Origin: Bedellia somnulentella
Lineage: Eukaryota; Arthropoda; Insecta; Lepidoptera; Bedelliidae
Direction of reading: 5' to 3'
NCBI GenBank assembly: GCA_963576735.1
Contig: OY755176.1
Coordinates: 16,043,423 to 16,107,422, forward strand
Length of the DNA stretch: 64,000 nt
A program made the translations under genes and the position numbers. Of the stretch, positions 46,551 to 58,854 are shown piece after piece. How positions within the stretch are numbered: the stretch's first letter is position 1; each line of letters starts with the position of its first letter. The notes below the pieces were generated by a model. It saw nothing but the letters and a program-made list of their open reading frames with translations, had not been told where the DNA came from and searched no databases.

Positions 46551-47654
46551 TAAAACTTTTATTATCTTTTTTTTGTTTACGTAATTTGCAATCATAGGCA
46601 TGAAAAATTTTGGCACGTCCTCTCGCTGTGGCGGGCGCGAGGCGACTAAATCGTCTGAACTGAACGTTATTCCACCTTCCTGAGACGGAGCTACAAAAAA
46701 TGTAGTGAGCTAGGAACCGAAATTTGTCTCTTTATCGGAAGCCTAGCGTTCTGAACGTTATTCCACTAGTCTGAATTCAGATTCTGTGGCTGTCGGACGT
46801 CTGAATTCAGGCAAATGGAATAAGCTCTTAACTGAGATGATGCTGAGATGTTTTCTGACATGGCTCTCACTTCTCAGATGACAACTCATGCTACCCGGGC
46901 TGTTTATTCAGAATTTGAGTATGCATCCATACTTAAAGAGCATTCTTATGACTGCAATGTGTATAAACAAGCTGTAGTGTTTCTATAAGGAAAATGTGAT
47001 GTAAATAGAATAAAAATGTGAAGTACAGATGAGTTTGAGGACAGAAACTATGATGTTGAGCGGTTGTTTAAAAGTATTTATTCAATAAATAAAGTTAACT
47101 CCACAAAATGTGTTTTACTAGCAAATAAAGCCCATTCATAGGCAGCTTTTACTTTTACACTTGAGATGAGATTTCAGTTGTAAAATGTGCATGCATATAT
47201 TCTACTATACATTATTTCCCATTGCAGTAGGCAGAGAATATTAATTGCCTCATCAATAAACTTACTCATACTTACAACCATTATTCCCACCTATATATCT
47301 CTTTTGTTACTTAATTGGTATCCATCTGCTCTATTTGCCCAAAATAAAATAACATTGCTTTTTCTATGTATTCAAGGTTTACAGTTTTAACCATGTGTAG
47401 TATTGTCTTTGAATTACAATAATCCAATTTATCCCCAGGCGCAAACATGCCATGATTATCATTTTATGCTAAAGGGTCTGAAGAGTTCTGCTATGAGTTG
47501 GGTATTGGAAAATGTTGGATTTACTTGCAATGAAGGGGATTAAAACAAGTGGTTTTCATTAATATTTAGGCAATTTTATTGATGATTAATTAAAAATCTG
47601 TTACATTTTGCTGTTTTTTTTAATTTCATTAGACTCCTTCCAAGTCACTAAATT

Positions 47655-48143
47655 CGGTATGCAAAGTTTTACTAAAGTGATGCTGATTACAAAACCATTT
47701 CGAGATATTATGGTTATAAACAATATTTTTTTGAAATTATATCAATTGAAGCTAAGATGACTGTTATTTTATCAAAAAACTGTAACAGTGTTTGACCTTC
47801 AATGTTGTTTCAAAGACATACGGTTTTGCAGTTTATTAATAAAATATCGAAAATCATAGGTTTGTTTAGTATAATATCGTAATAATTTCATTTGACATCC
47901 CAAATTCGTGATATGTTTTGCAATCAGCAACATTTTTATAAAACATTTCGCTTCATTTGCATGTCGCTACGTGATTTTATCGATCGATGACGTCATTAAG
48001 TACAAAAGTTGAACAATCTTTAAAAAATCATAACTTTACAATTACTCATTTTAAATGGAAAATATTCAAATTAGTCTTTTCTTTTCGTGTTTACTATCGA
48101 ATAAAAATATTTAATAAATACCAAAAAAAAACTTTGCATACCG
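47655..48143. mobile_element. MITE (family M6) with AATT duplication inside element 'E'
   Basis: CGGTATGCAAAGTTTTAC and AAACTTTGCATACCG termini, flanked by AATT on both sides. The empty site CACTAAATTGTTCC is preserved (inverted) in the other 'E' copy near 43755. 489 bp. Confidence 0.75.
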
Positions 48144-49604
48144 AATTGTTCCAGAATCTTTGTATTAAATCAATATGTTTCACTGAAAATATCAAAACAA
48201 CATGAGCATTATATTCATGTGTAGTCATTTCAAAATGCTTGCAAGGTGACTTCTAAATTTGTTTTATAATGTTGCACAAAGTACCTGCACCTGCATTTAA
48301 ACAACTTTTGTAGCATGAAGTGTGTCGGTAGATAAAGAGGTAACAAAATTATGCCATCACCATTCTTTACATTCCTAGCCACACTAAGACAGCAAGCAGA
48401 CTATTGTCTACTCACACTATCCAGACTTTGCCTGTGCCTGTTGATGCAAGCATATGCTATGAGCTCGGGTGTCTTTTATGATGATAATGATAATTTAAGA
48501 CTACAAACCCTATATAACAAACAATGATGAATAGAAATCTATTTTACATGCATTATATTTGACCTCTGAAACATACCATAAGTTTAGAAACTGTTCTTAA
48601 TAGTTATTTTAAAGAAGATCAATGAAATTCATTGATTGTCTCAACTGCATCAGAAAATTGGACGTATACATGGATTTAGGCTGCAGAATTTGTATCCTCA
48701 TGCCTAGTGAATTGCTCGTTATAAAAGCCAAACGAATTTAAAACTTAATACACAAGCACTAGTTGTAGATTAATTTAATTTAGTTAAAATTTACAATTCA
48801 ATTGATATCATGTGGAATCATTAAATCCTGTATGTATCCTTATGTGAAACTATACCCTGAGGCTTTTCATAGGTCACAAGCTATCATAGAGGTCCTCGGA
48901 AATCGTCATGACATACAAATATGTTTCATAGGACTTGTTTGCGGCAAACTTTCACCCGGATGAGTATCATACCCATTTTTCGTTTTTTTCCATTCAAATC
49001 AAATATAAGTGATGTAGTCGCTTTGCTATCACACTTTTACACTAAGAACTACACAAAACAGTTAAAAAAGCTGCAAAAAAGCACTCATATTTTGATAAGT
49101 AATCTTTCTCACTGGCTCTCGCGCTCAATTTTGACATCGACATAAATTTGATATAAAATGACAAACATCTCAGTTTATGTCGCTGTCACGCCGCTCATGC
49201 TCGCACATGTGACTCGGCGTTGCGATGACAAAGGCGAGTCACTAGCGCTCTTACGTCTCAGATGCCTCATGCTCGGGCGTGCGAGAAACGGTCAAATATG
49301 GCGGCCAATTCGCCCTTGAACGGTGACATAGCCCTATCTCAGAGGCTCTCACACGCCTCATGCTACCCCGGATGGGCTATCTTGCCCTCTGGCTCGCTGA
49401 ATATGACATTTTCATTTATATTGATAAATCTTTCTCAGGATTGACCACCTATAATAAAATGTTATCCAGCCAGTCTCAATAGCCTCTTGCAGTCATTTTC
49501 TGAGACTTCCAGGTTAGCATTGTCATCCACTAGGCGGACTAACGTAATTTTTTAGCCAAATATTAGTATACCTTTGTTTTTTGTTTTAAATATATGTTGA
49601 AAAG

Positions 49605-49680
49605 AAAATACTAAGCGGCGATCGATAGTGACTGTCAATCCCAATGTAAGTATCTTTTATATGTAATGTATTAAATTAAT
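49605..49680 (+). mobile_element. L5 LINE tail fragment
   Basis: GCGGCGATCGATAGTGACTG followed by CCCAATG, a short diverged piece of the L5 3' end. Confidence 0.35.
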
Positions 49681-49689
49681 ATTAAACTT

Positions 49690-49882
49690 CGCTGTGTCGC
49701 ACAGGCCTAGATTGTCACTACCACTTTCTACCTACGACTAAGGGTATGTGGCTTTTGGGCGATGCGGTTGAAGACCCATCACCAACGATTCAATATTTTC
49801 TACTATCTTCTCCCCTATCAACTTCCAAGTATGGCTGAGGAGTCCCTTTTTGGGATTTATGGCCGTGAGTATACGTATGTAA
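49690..49882 (+). repeat. R1 repeat
   Basis: GCTGTGTCGCACAGGCCTAG, GATGCGGTTGAAGACCCATC, AAGTATGGCTGAGGAGTCCC, GGCCGTGAGTATACG. It forms an inverted pair with the next copy, 50 bp away. Confidence 0.65.
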
Positions 49883-49933
49883 TATTAAACTGAATTTGGT
49901 CTTTTATTTGCGTGTTGTATCTACTAGATAATC

Positions 49934-50170
49934 ATACATAAACTCACGGCTATAAATCCCTAGAGGAGGTAGCCAGAGCTAGGGAATTAAAAATTCCTCA
50001 GCCACTTTTGGAAGTTGCGTGGGGAAAAGATGGTGAAAGGTTGTTGGCGATGGGTCTCCAACTGCATCGCGAAAAAATCCCTTAAAAGCCCCAATACCGT
50101 TAGTCGCCTCTTACGTACACCCATCGGAAGAATGGTGTTTTGCTATTCTAAGCCGACACTACACAGCTAA
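49934..50170 (-). repeat. R1 repeat
   Basis: Near full-length minus copy (AAACTCACGGCTATAAATCC to CTAAGCCGACACTACACAGC), about 300 bp past the calreticulin poly(A) signal. Confidence 0.75.
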
Positions 50171-50463
50171 GATTAATCATGTATAATGCATTTTAAGTAA
50201 CTAAGTAAAAAAATGCGTGCTTTGTATCTGTGTAATACAATTCTATTAAATACATAAGTATTGAGTATTACTTTATAGATATATATCTATACAGACACTT
50301 TTTGCTAGAAATTTAAAACTAAATTTCAATGGGTTTCGTGCTGGAACATATTAGCGTTAAAGCTGCGGCAAATATAATAATTTCATAAAGAAAATAAACC
50401 ATTGTTTAAGAAATTTGGACGTAAGAATAAGGATCAAAACAACATAATAAATAATATTATTAT

Positions 50464-50469
50464 TTTATT
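50464..50469 (-). terminator. calreticulin poly(A) signal AATAAA
   Basis: AATAAA on the minus strand about 345 nt after the calreticulin stop codon, within an A/T-rich stretch. It defines a likely 3' UTR of about 350 nt. Confidence 0.55.
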
Positions 50470-50812
50470 AAATCAGACTCATCATTTCACAACATAACAA
50501 AATGATAAAACACAATTCTCACATACTTCGACCCGTCTTCATCTTGAGAACAAAACATTGGAATAGAGAGTAGCCTAGAAATATCTGTAGGTCACTTTAA
50601 AAACTTATTGCATCATACAATATTCAACACATGGCATTTTCACGTATAAAATAGAAGTTAATAGATCTAGAACTGTTTCACAGATAGTTTAAATATTAAT
50701 AAATAATGGAAATGCAAGAGTTTATTCTAGGCCCTGCACACACACTCACTTATCATATACCATGTACAACAAAGTACACTTTATAGTCTTTTTATCAACA
50801 CATTCTTCACGT

Positions 50813-53800
50813 CTACAGCTCATCGTGATCATCCTGTGAACAAAAAACAACATGGTTATTTTTTATATAGATTAGTCTTACTAAGTTTTGCGTATCTATT
50901 TATAGCTAGCCATATGTAACACCATTTGTGTAAAGTGCTGTAGAGGAAGCACAAGTTCTGTTCCTTCGTCATTTAGAAAATCTTTTAAGCATTAACTTTT
51001 TAAATTATTCTTAATCATCTTCTCCCCATTCAAATCCCAAAAGTAGCTGACGCATTTCAATTTCTGAAGCTTCGCATACTATTTTGTAAGTAACACATTC
51101 TAGTAGTATTTGTGTTTTCTAATTTGCAAAGAAGCAGCAAATATTAAATTTAATGTATAATCCGTTATTGATCTCCAGTGAATAACTGAGTTAATTATAT
51201 CTTACCGCAGGCATGGCATCTCCCGCCTCATCATCTAAGTCTTCATCATCATCATCATCTTCTGGTTTCTCGGCTTTCTCCTTCTCTTTCTCAGCATCAT
51301 CTTGTTCTTGCTTCATTTTCTTTTCACCTTCTATTCTCTTCTTGAGTGCTTCAGTTCGCTCTTTGGCTACTTCAATGTCGTCTGTTATTAGCACATTGTC
51401 GAAGATTGTGCCAGATTTAACCTAGAAATAAACAGGCATTTAGTATGAGAGTGTTAAGCAATTATGGTCAATCGACCGGACCCTTCAAATTTTATTTCAT
51501 ATTTAAATATCAATTGTTAATATTTTCCGATAAATATACACATCAACACACTGTGTCGAGAATTTTGAGTTTTAGGTTCATTAGCTTCTGATTAATAAAA
51601 CAGTTACAGATTATAAGGTCTCAACTATAAAGCTTTACAGTACTGGGAACTAATTATTGTATGACTTATATGACACAAGCATATTACTGCATAGGCAAAC
51701 TTTCTCTTTTTGTTAAAGTTTTAAAAAAAATCATTATAAAACAAATAATGGTCGTTAGCAAATGAAGTGATAGCGTTTTGCATAATTAGTTTATTACAAT
51801 GAGTTTATAGAATTCTTTAATCATATGATAAGAAATCCAGATACTTCAATGATGATCTGTGTAGGTAAGCCATTACAACTTATAAAAGCATTTAAAAGAA
51901 ACTCTGGCTAACCTTTTTGTGATTTTTAGCCCTGACTATACTATGTATGTACAATAAAGTAATAGTAATAAGTATACAAACCTGCCATAAGTCGTAACCG
52001 ATAGCGCAGATCTCATCCCGTTTGTACAATTGGTTGTCGGCTACATATTCTGGGTTGTCAATCTCTGGGTGCACCCACGGTCCTTTGTATGCTGGGTTGT
52101 CAACCTGTTTGCAAGTAAAATTCATTATACATACAGTAATTTTATGTAGCAAGTTCAATTAATAGTAGTGCGCCGTGTAGTGTGCCGTGCTTAGAATAAC
52201 ACTACCCCATTACTACCCGTGGGTGATCGTAAGAGGCGACTAAGGGTATAGGGGCTTATTAAGTGATTTTTGGGCGATGTGGTTGGAGACCCGTCACTAA
52301 AAACATTTATTATTACCATCTTTTCCCCAACTCGACTTCCAAAAGTGGCTGAGGAATTTTTCATTCCAAAGCTCTGGCTACCCCGTTAAGGGATTTATAG
52401 CCGTGAGTATATGTATGTGTGTCAAATTATGTGCTGATAAGTTATGGGAACATAGAACTCAAAACAATATATGTTTTCTCTGTATCATAATAAATTATCA
52501 CAAAGAAATAACAGCCACATCAATTAACATGTTTTTTCTGTAAGATAGTTCTATGAAAAAGCACGTCGATTTTTCGTTACTCTGCCTATATCTTCAGAAA
52601 AAGAAAAGCAAACTTGTTATTTATTTCGGCATTTACAGTTTTTTTACATGTGTCAAAACTGGATGCTAAATATATTAGCACTACATCGAAAGTATCAAAA
52701 GACAGTCAATAACCTGTCATTGACCTTCGCTGTGACGCGTAACTATGACTAACAATGACAATAAAAAAAGAACGTAAGAACTTATCCAGATTGAATTACG
52801 TTGTTAAGTCCTAATCTAATAGTTTATTTCAGATATATCTAATGTGACATATTAAAACAAATATTTAAGCTAAGATCCTCTTACCTATTCATATTATGTC
52901 TATACTGACACCTTAGTTTAAAAACATCATCATACACTTACCTGTTTAGGAGCCCAGACACCTTTGTATTCAGGGTTGTCAATCATAGGTGGTTCCCATT
53001 CTCCGTCCATCTCATCATCCCAGTCTTCGGGTTTGGTGGCATCGGGGTCGGGAATGTGCTCTGGTTTGTCCCAGTCCTCGGGTTTGGTGTCATCTGGGTC
53101 GGGAATGGTAGCCCTGTCATCCCAATCTTCGGGTTTCTTAGCTTCAGGGTCCTGTGAAGTGAATAATCTATTAGTGTTGTAGATAATAGATTTCTACTTC
53201 CAATTTGTTATAAAGTATGTTTTGTCAAGTACAAATTGTTCCTTATCTACTTAGTTTATATTGCATGTATGTTAAATATTGCAAGAGAAATAACATTAGT
53301 TAAGGATTGTAATTATAAGTATGTAACATTGATATGAAGATAGATATAAAAGACCTCTTATCAATTTGTATACTATGGTAATATTCATTAAATGTACATA
53401 TATTTTCATTAAGTGATAGTTATGTAGTTCGTAATGTAAAACTAGTTATGTAAAACTTTGATATTTTTATTTAATTTCTGTTTTGTGTTTCTAATTATTT
53501 TAGTGTTATACTGTTCTTTTTCTGTATTCTTTTTATTTTTTTAGTTATAATTTATACAAGAAAATTTTAGATATTTAAAAAAATACGATCTTACATTGAA
53601 AGATTGCCTTAAGAAATATTTTTTCCCTTACCTTAATCTTCTTGGGTTGCAAGAAGTCCCAGTCAGCCTCAAGCTCTCCAGACTCGACCTTGCTGTTGTC
53701 AATGAGAACCTCGTATGTGTTGTCTGGGTTCACGACCAAAGTGTACATGTGGGAGTAAACGTCGTCCTTGCAACGGATGTCTTTCTTGATCAAGTGGTTC

Positions 53801-56672
53801 TTGCCCTTGTAGCTGAAGATGACATGGACCTGACACAAAACGTATGTTTTAATAATTTGACAAAAAATTATATGAGAGAGATGTTCGGACGATATACGTG
53901 AATGAATAGTCATCGGTGAATACTTGTCAAAATATTTTTTATTATAAGGATTATCCTAAGGCATCCACTATGGGTAACTTTAATATTGTCAATATATCGA
54001 AATAAATATTTCAGATAGAGAAGCAAATATGATTCTTGATTCTGCTTTGCTCATCTCTTCAGTTGTTGTATATAAGTGCAATTCCAGTTATGTTTGCAAG
54101 AATGTTCAGGGTTTCAATATAGGAGTGGTTTGCGTTTAAAATAAAATTATTTACAAATTCATAGAAACCTGTGAGAAATGTATTAGGTAGGAGAAGAGAA
54201 GTAAGTATTGCGTTTGAAGACGAGAGATGCAACAGTTTTTTTGTTTTGGCTACTATTAACACTAGACAGCATATATGAAAAACTGGTTTTAAAATCGATC
54301 TGGTGGAGAATTTGCTGATCATTATAAATAATGCATATCCTTTGCACAGTTGCTAACGCGATAATATGGAAATGCCGAAAAACCGGTTTAGATATCGTAT
54401 TTAATTGCTTTAACATCCTCTTATCAAATGGAGTAATATCCTATTTTTGAAATTTGTGTTACGTTATTTATAATTATGGCAATAGCATCAAAAGCTATAT
54501 GATTTTTGTAAGTCAAATTTGGTATATTTGCAGATTATTTATCAAAGAGTAAGTATTTGAAGTAATAATTATGGATAGCTTCAACTGGAAAGTGAGTATT
54601 CTTAAAGGATTTTTAAAGAACCTGTAAATATATATATATTTTCAAGATACAACTTATTTAAGGAAAGTACTAGAAAACTAACCAGCACAATATTTCAGAT
54701 ACAAAACAACCTTGGTAACATAATATTGTTTAAATTCGCTGTACCAACAGAAATAGCAGATGTTCGATTATTGTTCAATTGACACACATGTGAGATAATG
54801 AAATATAAATATTCATTATCTATTTGAAAAGAATGTATAAATTACACACTCAAAGTTAATTATCAAACAAAATGTAACCAATATTAAAGTGGTATTTAGT
54901 ATATATAAAACTGATTATGATTATACATAAAATTTTGTTTCGCAACACACAGATATAGTAAAATATGAACATATTACAACATTATTTGCAGTGATGTTCA
55001 CCAAATAAGTTGGTATGCTAGCATTTAAACAGTGTATTGGTCTACGGCCAAATCATCCTATAAAGGTTAGGTTTGAGACCCTCGTTAGACACATATGGGG
55101 TTTGAGGATGACATACTATCTTGTCATTTACTAGTTCACTCAGATTCTCTTATAAAAGATCAACATTTTTATTGAAACAGAAGAGCTTCTATGAGTTTCT
55201 ATAAATATTAACTATATTTAGTCAAGCGCTCAACACTCTTTTCTCAAGCAGAGTTTTAAAAACCCATTTAAAATGTCTGGGGAATGAAAAAGAGCAATCC
55301 CCTTTGACTACAGCCATAGTAAGATATGAGTTAGTGCTATTTCAAGCCAAAACTACACAGCATTATTATAATAGTATATATGTAAAAATATGTAAGATAA
55401 TGGGTATTCCATTCATTAATCCAGCTCCCTCTCTGGGTGGTTATGTTAGAAGTTACTTTGTTGGTACTTTATTTAAGTTAGAAATTATATGGGAAGATTT
55501 AGTCACTATTTTATTTCTACACATATAAAATACCTAATAAGTAAGAAAATAATATATACCAGTAATAAATATTTTATAACTGGCTCAATGATATCATTTC
55601 AATAGATATAATTCTGATAGTAATCAGGTATGTAATGAAGGTCACTGTATTCATGCAATCTATATTAGTTTTTAGCATGATATATTGTTCGGATGATTGT
55701 TATGATGATATGTTGAATGAATAGACACCAATGTAACTGAAATAATGTATCAGAAGGTGTTTTACAAAGACAAGATTTAATTGGGAATAATATGTCAACA
55801 TATAATCTAGATTAGTGGGAAACTTCATTCAGGACAATAGTAATGGAAGGTCAAAATTCTTCCATACTAGACAAACATCCTAGCACTCACTGGAAATAAA
55901 TATGGTCACAGTTTGGTAAATCTATATTATACTAAAAATGCTTACCTTTTTGGTACCAGGCCCACAGATGTCAGGTCCAAACATGATTTCATAGGGAGAC
56001 TCTCCATGCATGTCTTTCTGGTCCAGTTTGCAATCGAACACCTTGAGGTATCCGCCGCCGCAGTCGATATCCTGCTCATGCTTCACGGAGAATTGGATGA
56101 CAAGGGGCTTGTCTTTGTTGGAGAAAGGCTTGAACTTCCTTGACAGGGCGTAGAACCTAGCATCCTCCGACGTTTGCAGACCTGCAAGTTCATCATTTAT
56201 GATTATGATCATAGTGATTTTATGACATAGAAAACCTCTCTTTTGACTAAGAAGACTGAGCTACACCCAAGTTATTAACAATATTTAGTTACGTAGTTAA
56301 TTTAATAAACACGTACCCTTGTCTTCCTGTTCATCGTTGTAGAACTTTCCAGCAGTCAGTTTGAATTTGCCGAACTCCTTGCCGGGGTGCTCGCTGTAAA
56401 CCCATGTTGATTCCCACTTATCTGAAATAAGACATATTATTAGAATTAAGTCACATTGATTCGTATGGGCTAAAATGATCCATTTCTAATTCAAAACCTC
56501 ACTGATATACATTACAGAAGCCGGCTAGCCGCGTGTCTCATTTTGGCATAAAATCGAAGTGCTAAATACTAATAAATAATTACTCACCATCTGGGAAGGT
56601 TTCCTCAAAGTAAATTTCAGAGTTTACTGCACAAATAGCCAGTAAACTGACTAGAGTTATCGCTGCCCTCAT
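50813..56672 (-). CDS. CALR: calreticulin, 8 coding exons
   Basis: ER-lumen Ca2+-binding lectin chaperone that helps fold monoglucosylated glycoproteins. Coding exons with GT-AG borders and continuous phase: 56672-56588, 56421-56317, 56181-55946, 53829-53632, 53151-52942, 52104-51982, 51421-51206, 50833-50813; 1194 nt, 397 residues, the usual insect length. Signal peptide [18 protein letters not shown] is followed by EIYFEETF. The N-domain has both family signatures, [16 protein letters not shown] near residue 97 and IMFGPDICG near 128, whose cysteines form the conserved disulfide. The P-domain (about 205-300) has three IPDPDxxKPEDWD-type and three GxWxxPxIDNPxY-type repeats. The C-domain is Lys/Glu- then Asp-rich, and the last exon encodes only DDHDEL, the KDEL-receptor retrieval signal. 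The long introns 3, 4 and 5 contain a SINE-like repeat but no other gene. Confidence 0.97.
52175..52418 (+). repeat. R1 repeat in calreticulin intron 5
   Basis: Sense R1, antisense to calreticulin: GTGCTTAGAATAACACTACC, GTGGTTGGAGACCCGTCACT, AAAAGTGGCTGAGGAATTTT, GCCGTGAGTATATGTATGTG. Confidence 0.75.
54000..55900. other. large calreticulin intron 3, no gene seen
   Basis: AT-rich intron sequence between exons 3 and 4 without recognisable repeats or open frames of interest. Confidence 0.5.
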
Positions 56673-57640
56673 TTTTGTTCACAACTCGCACCTTCACCGG
56701 TTCAGACCTAGCCACGAATAACCAAAAAAAATGCCGATTCTCCAATAAATAATTGTAGGTGATTGCCCCGTGGCACGGACTTGGTTTTCTTGAAACGAGA
56801 CAACAATACCAGTAGAAAAGAAGGAGAGCAGTATAGATTAGTATGTCCATTCCATAAATGACAAGTTAACTAAAAAGAGATAGAGAGATATCATAAGTAA
56901 TGAGTGTGAAGCACATAACAATATTACGCCTGTTTGGTATGACGTAAAATTACGACAGACAGATGGAAAGAACTCATTGGTTGACTTCAACGAATAGAAA
57001 TGAAACACACTGTCGGATTTATGGAAGTAATTTGCGGGAAAATTCAAACTTTCTTAAACATATTCGATGACAAAATTATAACTGAGCACCAGTAAACTCA
57101 TTCGAAACTAATAAAACGTTTCTTATTCTCAGATATTTCGTTTTCCCTACAAATAACAAACGAGGCAAAAACTTTATACACTGTCAAATAAAATTCGCCG
57201 GTTGCAAAAAATTTTAATTATATTTTCAGTTTTTATTTACGAATCCTTCTTCTCTGTTAACCAATAACGACCGCACATGGCATACAACAAAGATAGCAAT
57301 ACCAATTTCTGTGAAGTTAAAAAGAGATGTCATGTCCGTGAGTGCGTGTTACGGATGAATCATTATCATTTTACTTTCAATGCATGTGGATGAATAAAAA
57401 AATCGATTCATGCAAAATGTTACGTATATTCTCACACATACTAAATTACGAAGTCGAATGTTACATTACGTTTATAACAACATTCGAATTACACCTACAG
57501 GTTTTATCAGTTCATGGGCACGAACGTTGGCTACTTATGCTATGTTTTATTTAAGTAGTAGTTAGTTAGTTAGTAAATAGTGATAGCAGTTTATTTAGTT
57601 AGTTAGTAGCTGATTTAAATGTTATGGGATTTTAAGTTGA
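56673..57640. other. region upstream of calreticulin, probable promoter and 5' UTR
   Basis: It holds whatever drives calreticulin. On the minus strand CCAAT and CCATC are spaced by nine bases near 56975, which resembles the ER-stress element layout CCAAT-N9-CCACG but with a poor second half. No clear TATA box or exact ER-stress element is visible. Confidence 0.35.
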
Positions 57641-57784
57641 TGCGTTTGGAGACCCATCACCAAAAACCTTTATTTTACCATTTTTTCCTTACTTAGCTTC
57701 CAAAAGTGGCTGAGGATTTTCTAATTCCTTTGCTCTGGCTACCCCTTTTAGGGATTTATAGATGTGACTATATTTATGTATGTA
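57640..57784 (+). repeat. R1 repeat, 5'-truncated, upstream of calreticulin
   Basis: GTTTGGAGACCCATCACCAA, AAAAGTGGCTGAGGATTTTC, CTACCCCTTTTAGGGATTTA; head missing. Confidence 0.65.
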
Positions 57785-58317
57785 ACGCAAGTGATTTGGT
57801 AAAATTTTGTGGTCTACCCCGATTTTATAAATATTACCTACGATTCTTCCAAATTTCTCACTTGCTTTCATAAAGAAAATCTAAAACAGTTCCGACTTAA
57901 CTCGACGAGCGAAATCACTTATTGGTTTACATTATTATTGAAGAAATACAAAATTTCAGCCGACTTTCCTGTGGCATTTTTGACACCGGGGTGTTCAGAG
58001 ATCCCTCCATTTTTGCTTAGGGGCGTTCTTTTACCAAGTGATGAGGGTTATAGTATATAGTATCACTATACTAAAATAAAATATAGGTATATGAAGGCAG
58101 TCATATAAAAGGAGTAAAGGGCGATTGAGTGTTGTTTTTTTTTTCTCTCTTTAAGGTATCCTGGAGCTCAACTCGAAGCTCAAGCTTTCATTACCTTAAT
58201 TCTATTAGTAACTTTTTGATTTTAGAGTAAGATTATAATATATATTTCATTTTTATATTTTTTTTACTCTCAGATTTTATAACTATAGTAAGAGATGGAG
58301 ATAATGGATGAAAGTAA

Positions 58318-58400
58318 ATAGGTAAAGGTATTGCCAGTAGAGGACGACCACAGACAGTTCATGTATCAAATAGAACGTATATGAAAATCGACAGGTTTGC
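58318..58400 (+). mobile_element. degenerate L5 LINE fragment
   Basis: GTAGAGGACGACCACAGACA matches the GRGRP segment of the L5 family; nothing else of the element is recognisable. Confidence 0.35.
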
Positions 58401-58499
58401 TACTAGTGCATAAAACAATTTTAGGAACACTATTACCTAGATCAGCAATAATTTTCAGCCTATACAATGATTTCAGCATAGAATAAAGAGTTTCTTGTT

Positions 58500-58745
58500 G
58501 TGTAGTGTCGGCTTAGAATAGCACTACCCCATTTCTTCCGGTGGGTGTACGTAAAAGGCGACTAACGGTATTGGGGCTTTTTAAGGGATTTTTGGGCGAT
58601 TCGGTTAGAGACCCATCACCAACAACCTTTATTTTACCATCTTTTCCCCACGCAACTTCCAAAAGTGGCTGAGGAATTTCTAATTCCTTAGTTCTGGCTA
58701 CCCCTTCTAGGGATTTTTAGCTGTGAGTATATGTATGTATGTATG
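58500..58745 (+). repeat. R1 repeat
   Basis: The most complete sense copy: TGTAGTGTCGGCTTAGAATA to GCTGTGAGTATATGTATGTA. Confidence 0.8.
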
Positions 58746-58854
58746 TATGAAGATCGACAGGTTTGCTACTAGTGTATAAAACAATTTTACAATGATTTCA
58801 GCATAGAATAGAGAGTAGTAGAGGATACTAAGTTTGTGGATTTCAGTGACGACG

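Larger units (their letters stand above)
45208..46828. mobile_element. PIF/Harbinger-like MITE with TAA target duplication
   Basis: Termini AGAGCTTATTCCATT and AATGGAATAAGCTCT are inverted repeats flanked by TAA (45205-45207 and 46829-46831). The uninterrupted site survives in the outer 'E' copy at 41832-41845, which confirms the insertion. TWA duplications are typical of PIF/Harbinger. The interior holds GGAATAAC repeats near the ends, a LINE-tail-derived tandem array and a SINE; no transposase. Confidence 0.8.
42530..46899. mobile_element. inner copy of element 'E', inserted in reverse orientation into the outer copy
   Basis: It starts CCGGGGTAGCATGAGG and ends TCATGCTACCCGGG. 42530-44510 is the reverse complement of 46905-49371 and 44511-46899 that of 41776-42529, so the whole is the outer element inverted. 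It crosses the point where the outer copy is cut (near 44500-44515) without a break, which identifies it as the insert. Without the 1621-bp MITE at 45208-46828 it measures about 2.75 kb. Confidence 0.75.
41776..49371. mobile_element. outer copy of a 2.7-kb TIR element ('E'), split by a second copy of itself
   Basis: The outer copy is 41776-42529 plus 46900-49371. It begins CCCGGGTAGCATGAG and ends in the complementary CTCATGCTACCCCGG. After removing the 489-bp MITE at 47655-48143, its length is about 2.73 kb, matching the inner copy. Both ends carry repeated (G)AGCATGAG words (41781, 41859 on the left; their complements near 49193 and 49270 on the right), possible transposase sites. No transposase frame is seen; short frames present in both copies do not resemble a known protein. 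The superfamily is unresolved because target duplications are unclear. Confidence 0.75.

Noticed and set aside
51213..51425. serine-rich plus-strand frame
   Set aside because: Antisense of the acidic calreticulin C-domain (GAT/GAA codons read backwards).
53596..53901. 101-codon plus-strand frame
   Set aside because: Antisense shadow of calreticulin exon 4, which has clear family signatures on the minus strand.
56957..56989. ER-stress element upstream of calreticulin
   Set aside because: CCAAT-N9 spacing is right on the minus strand, but the second half reads CCATC, not CCACG; too weak to call.
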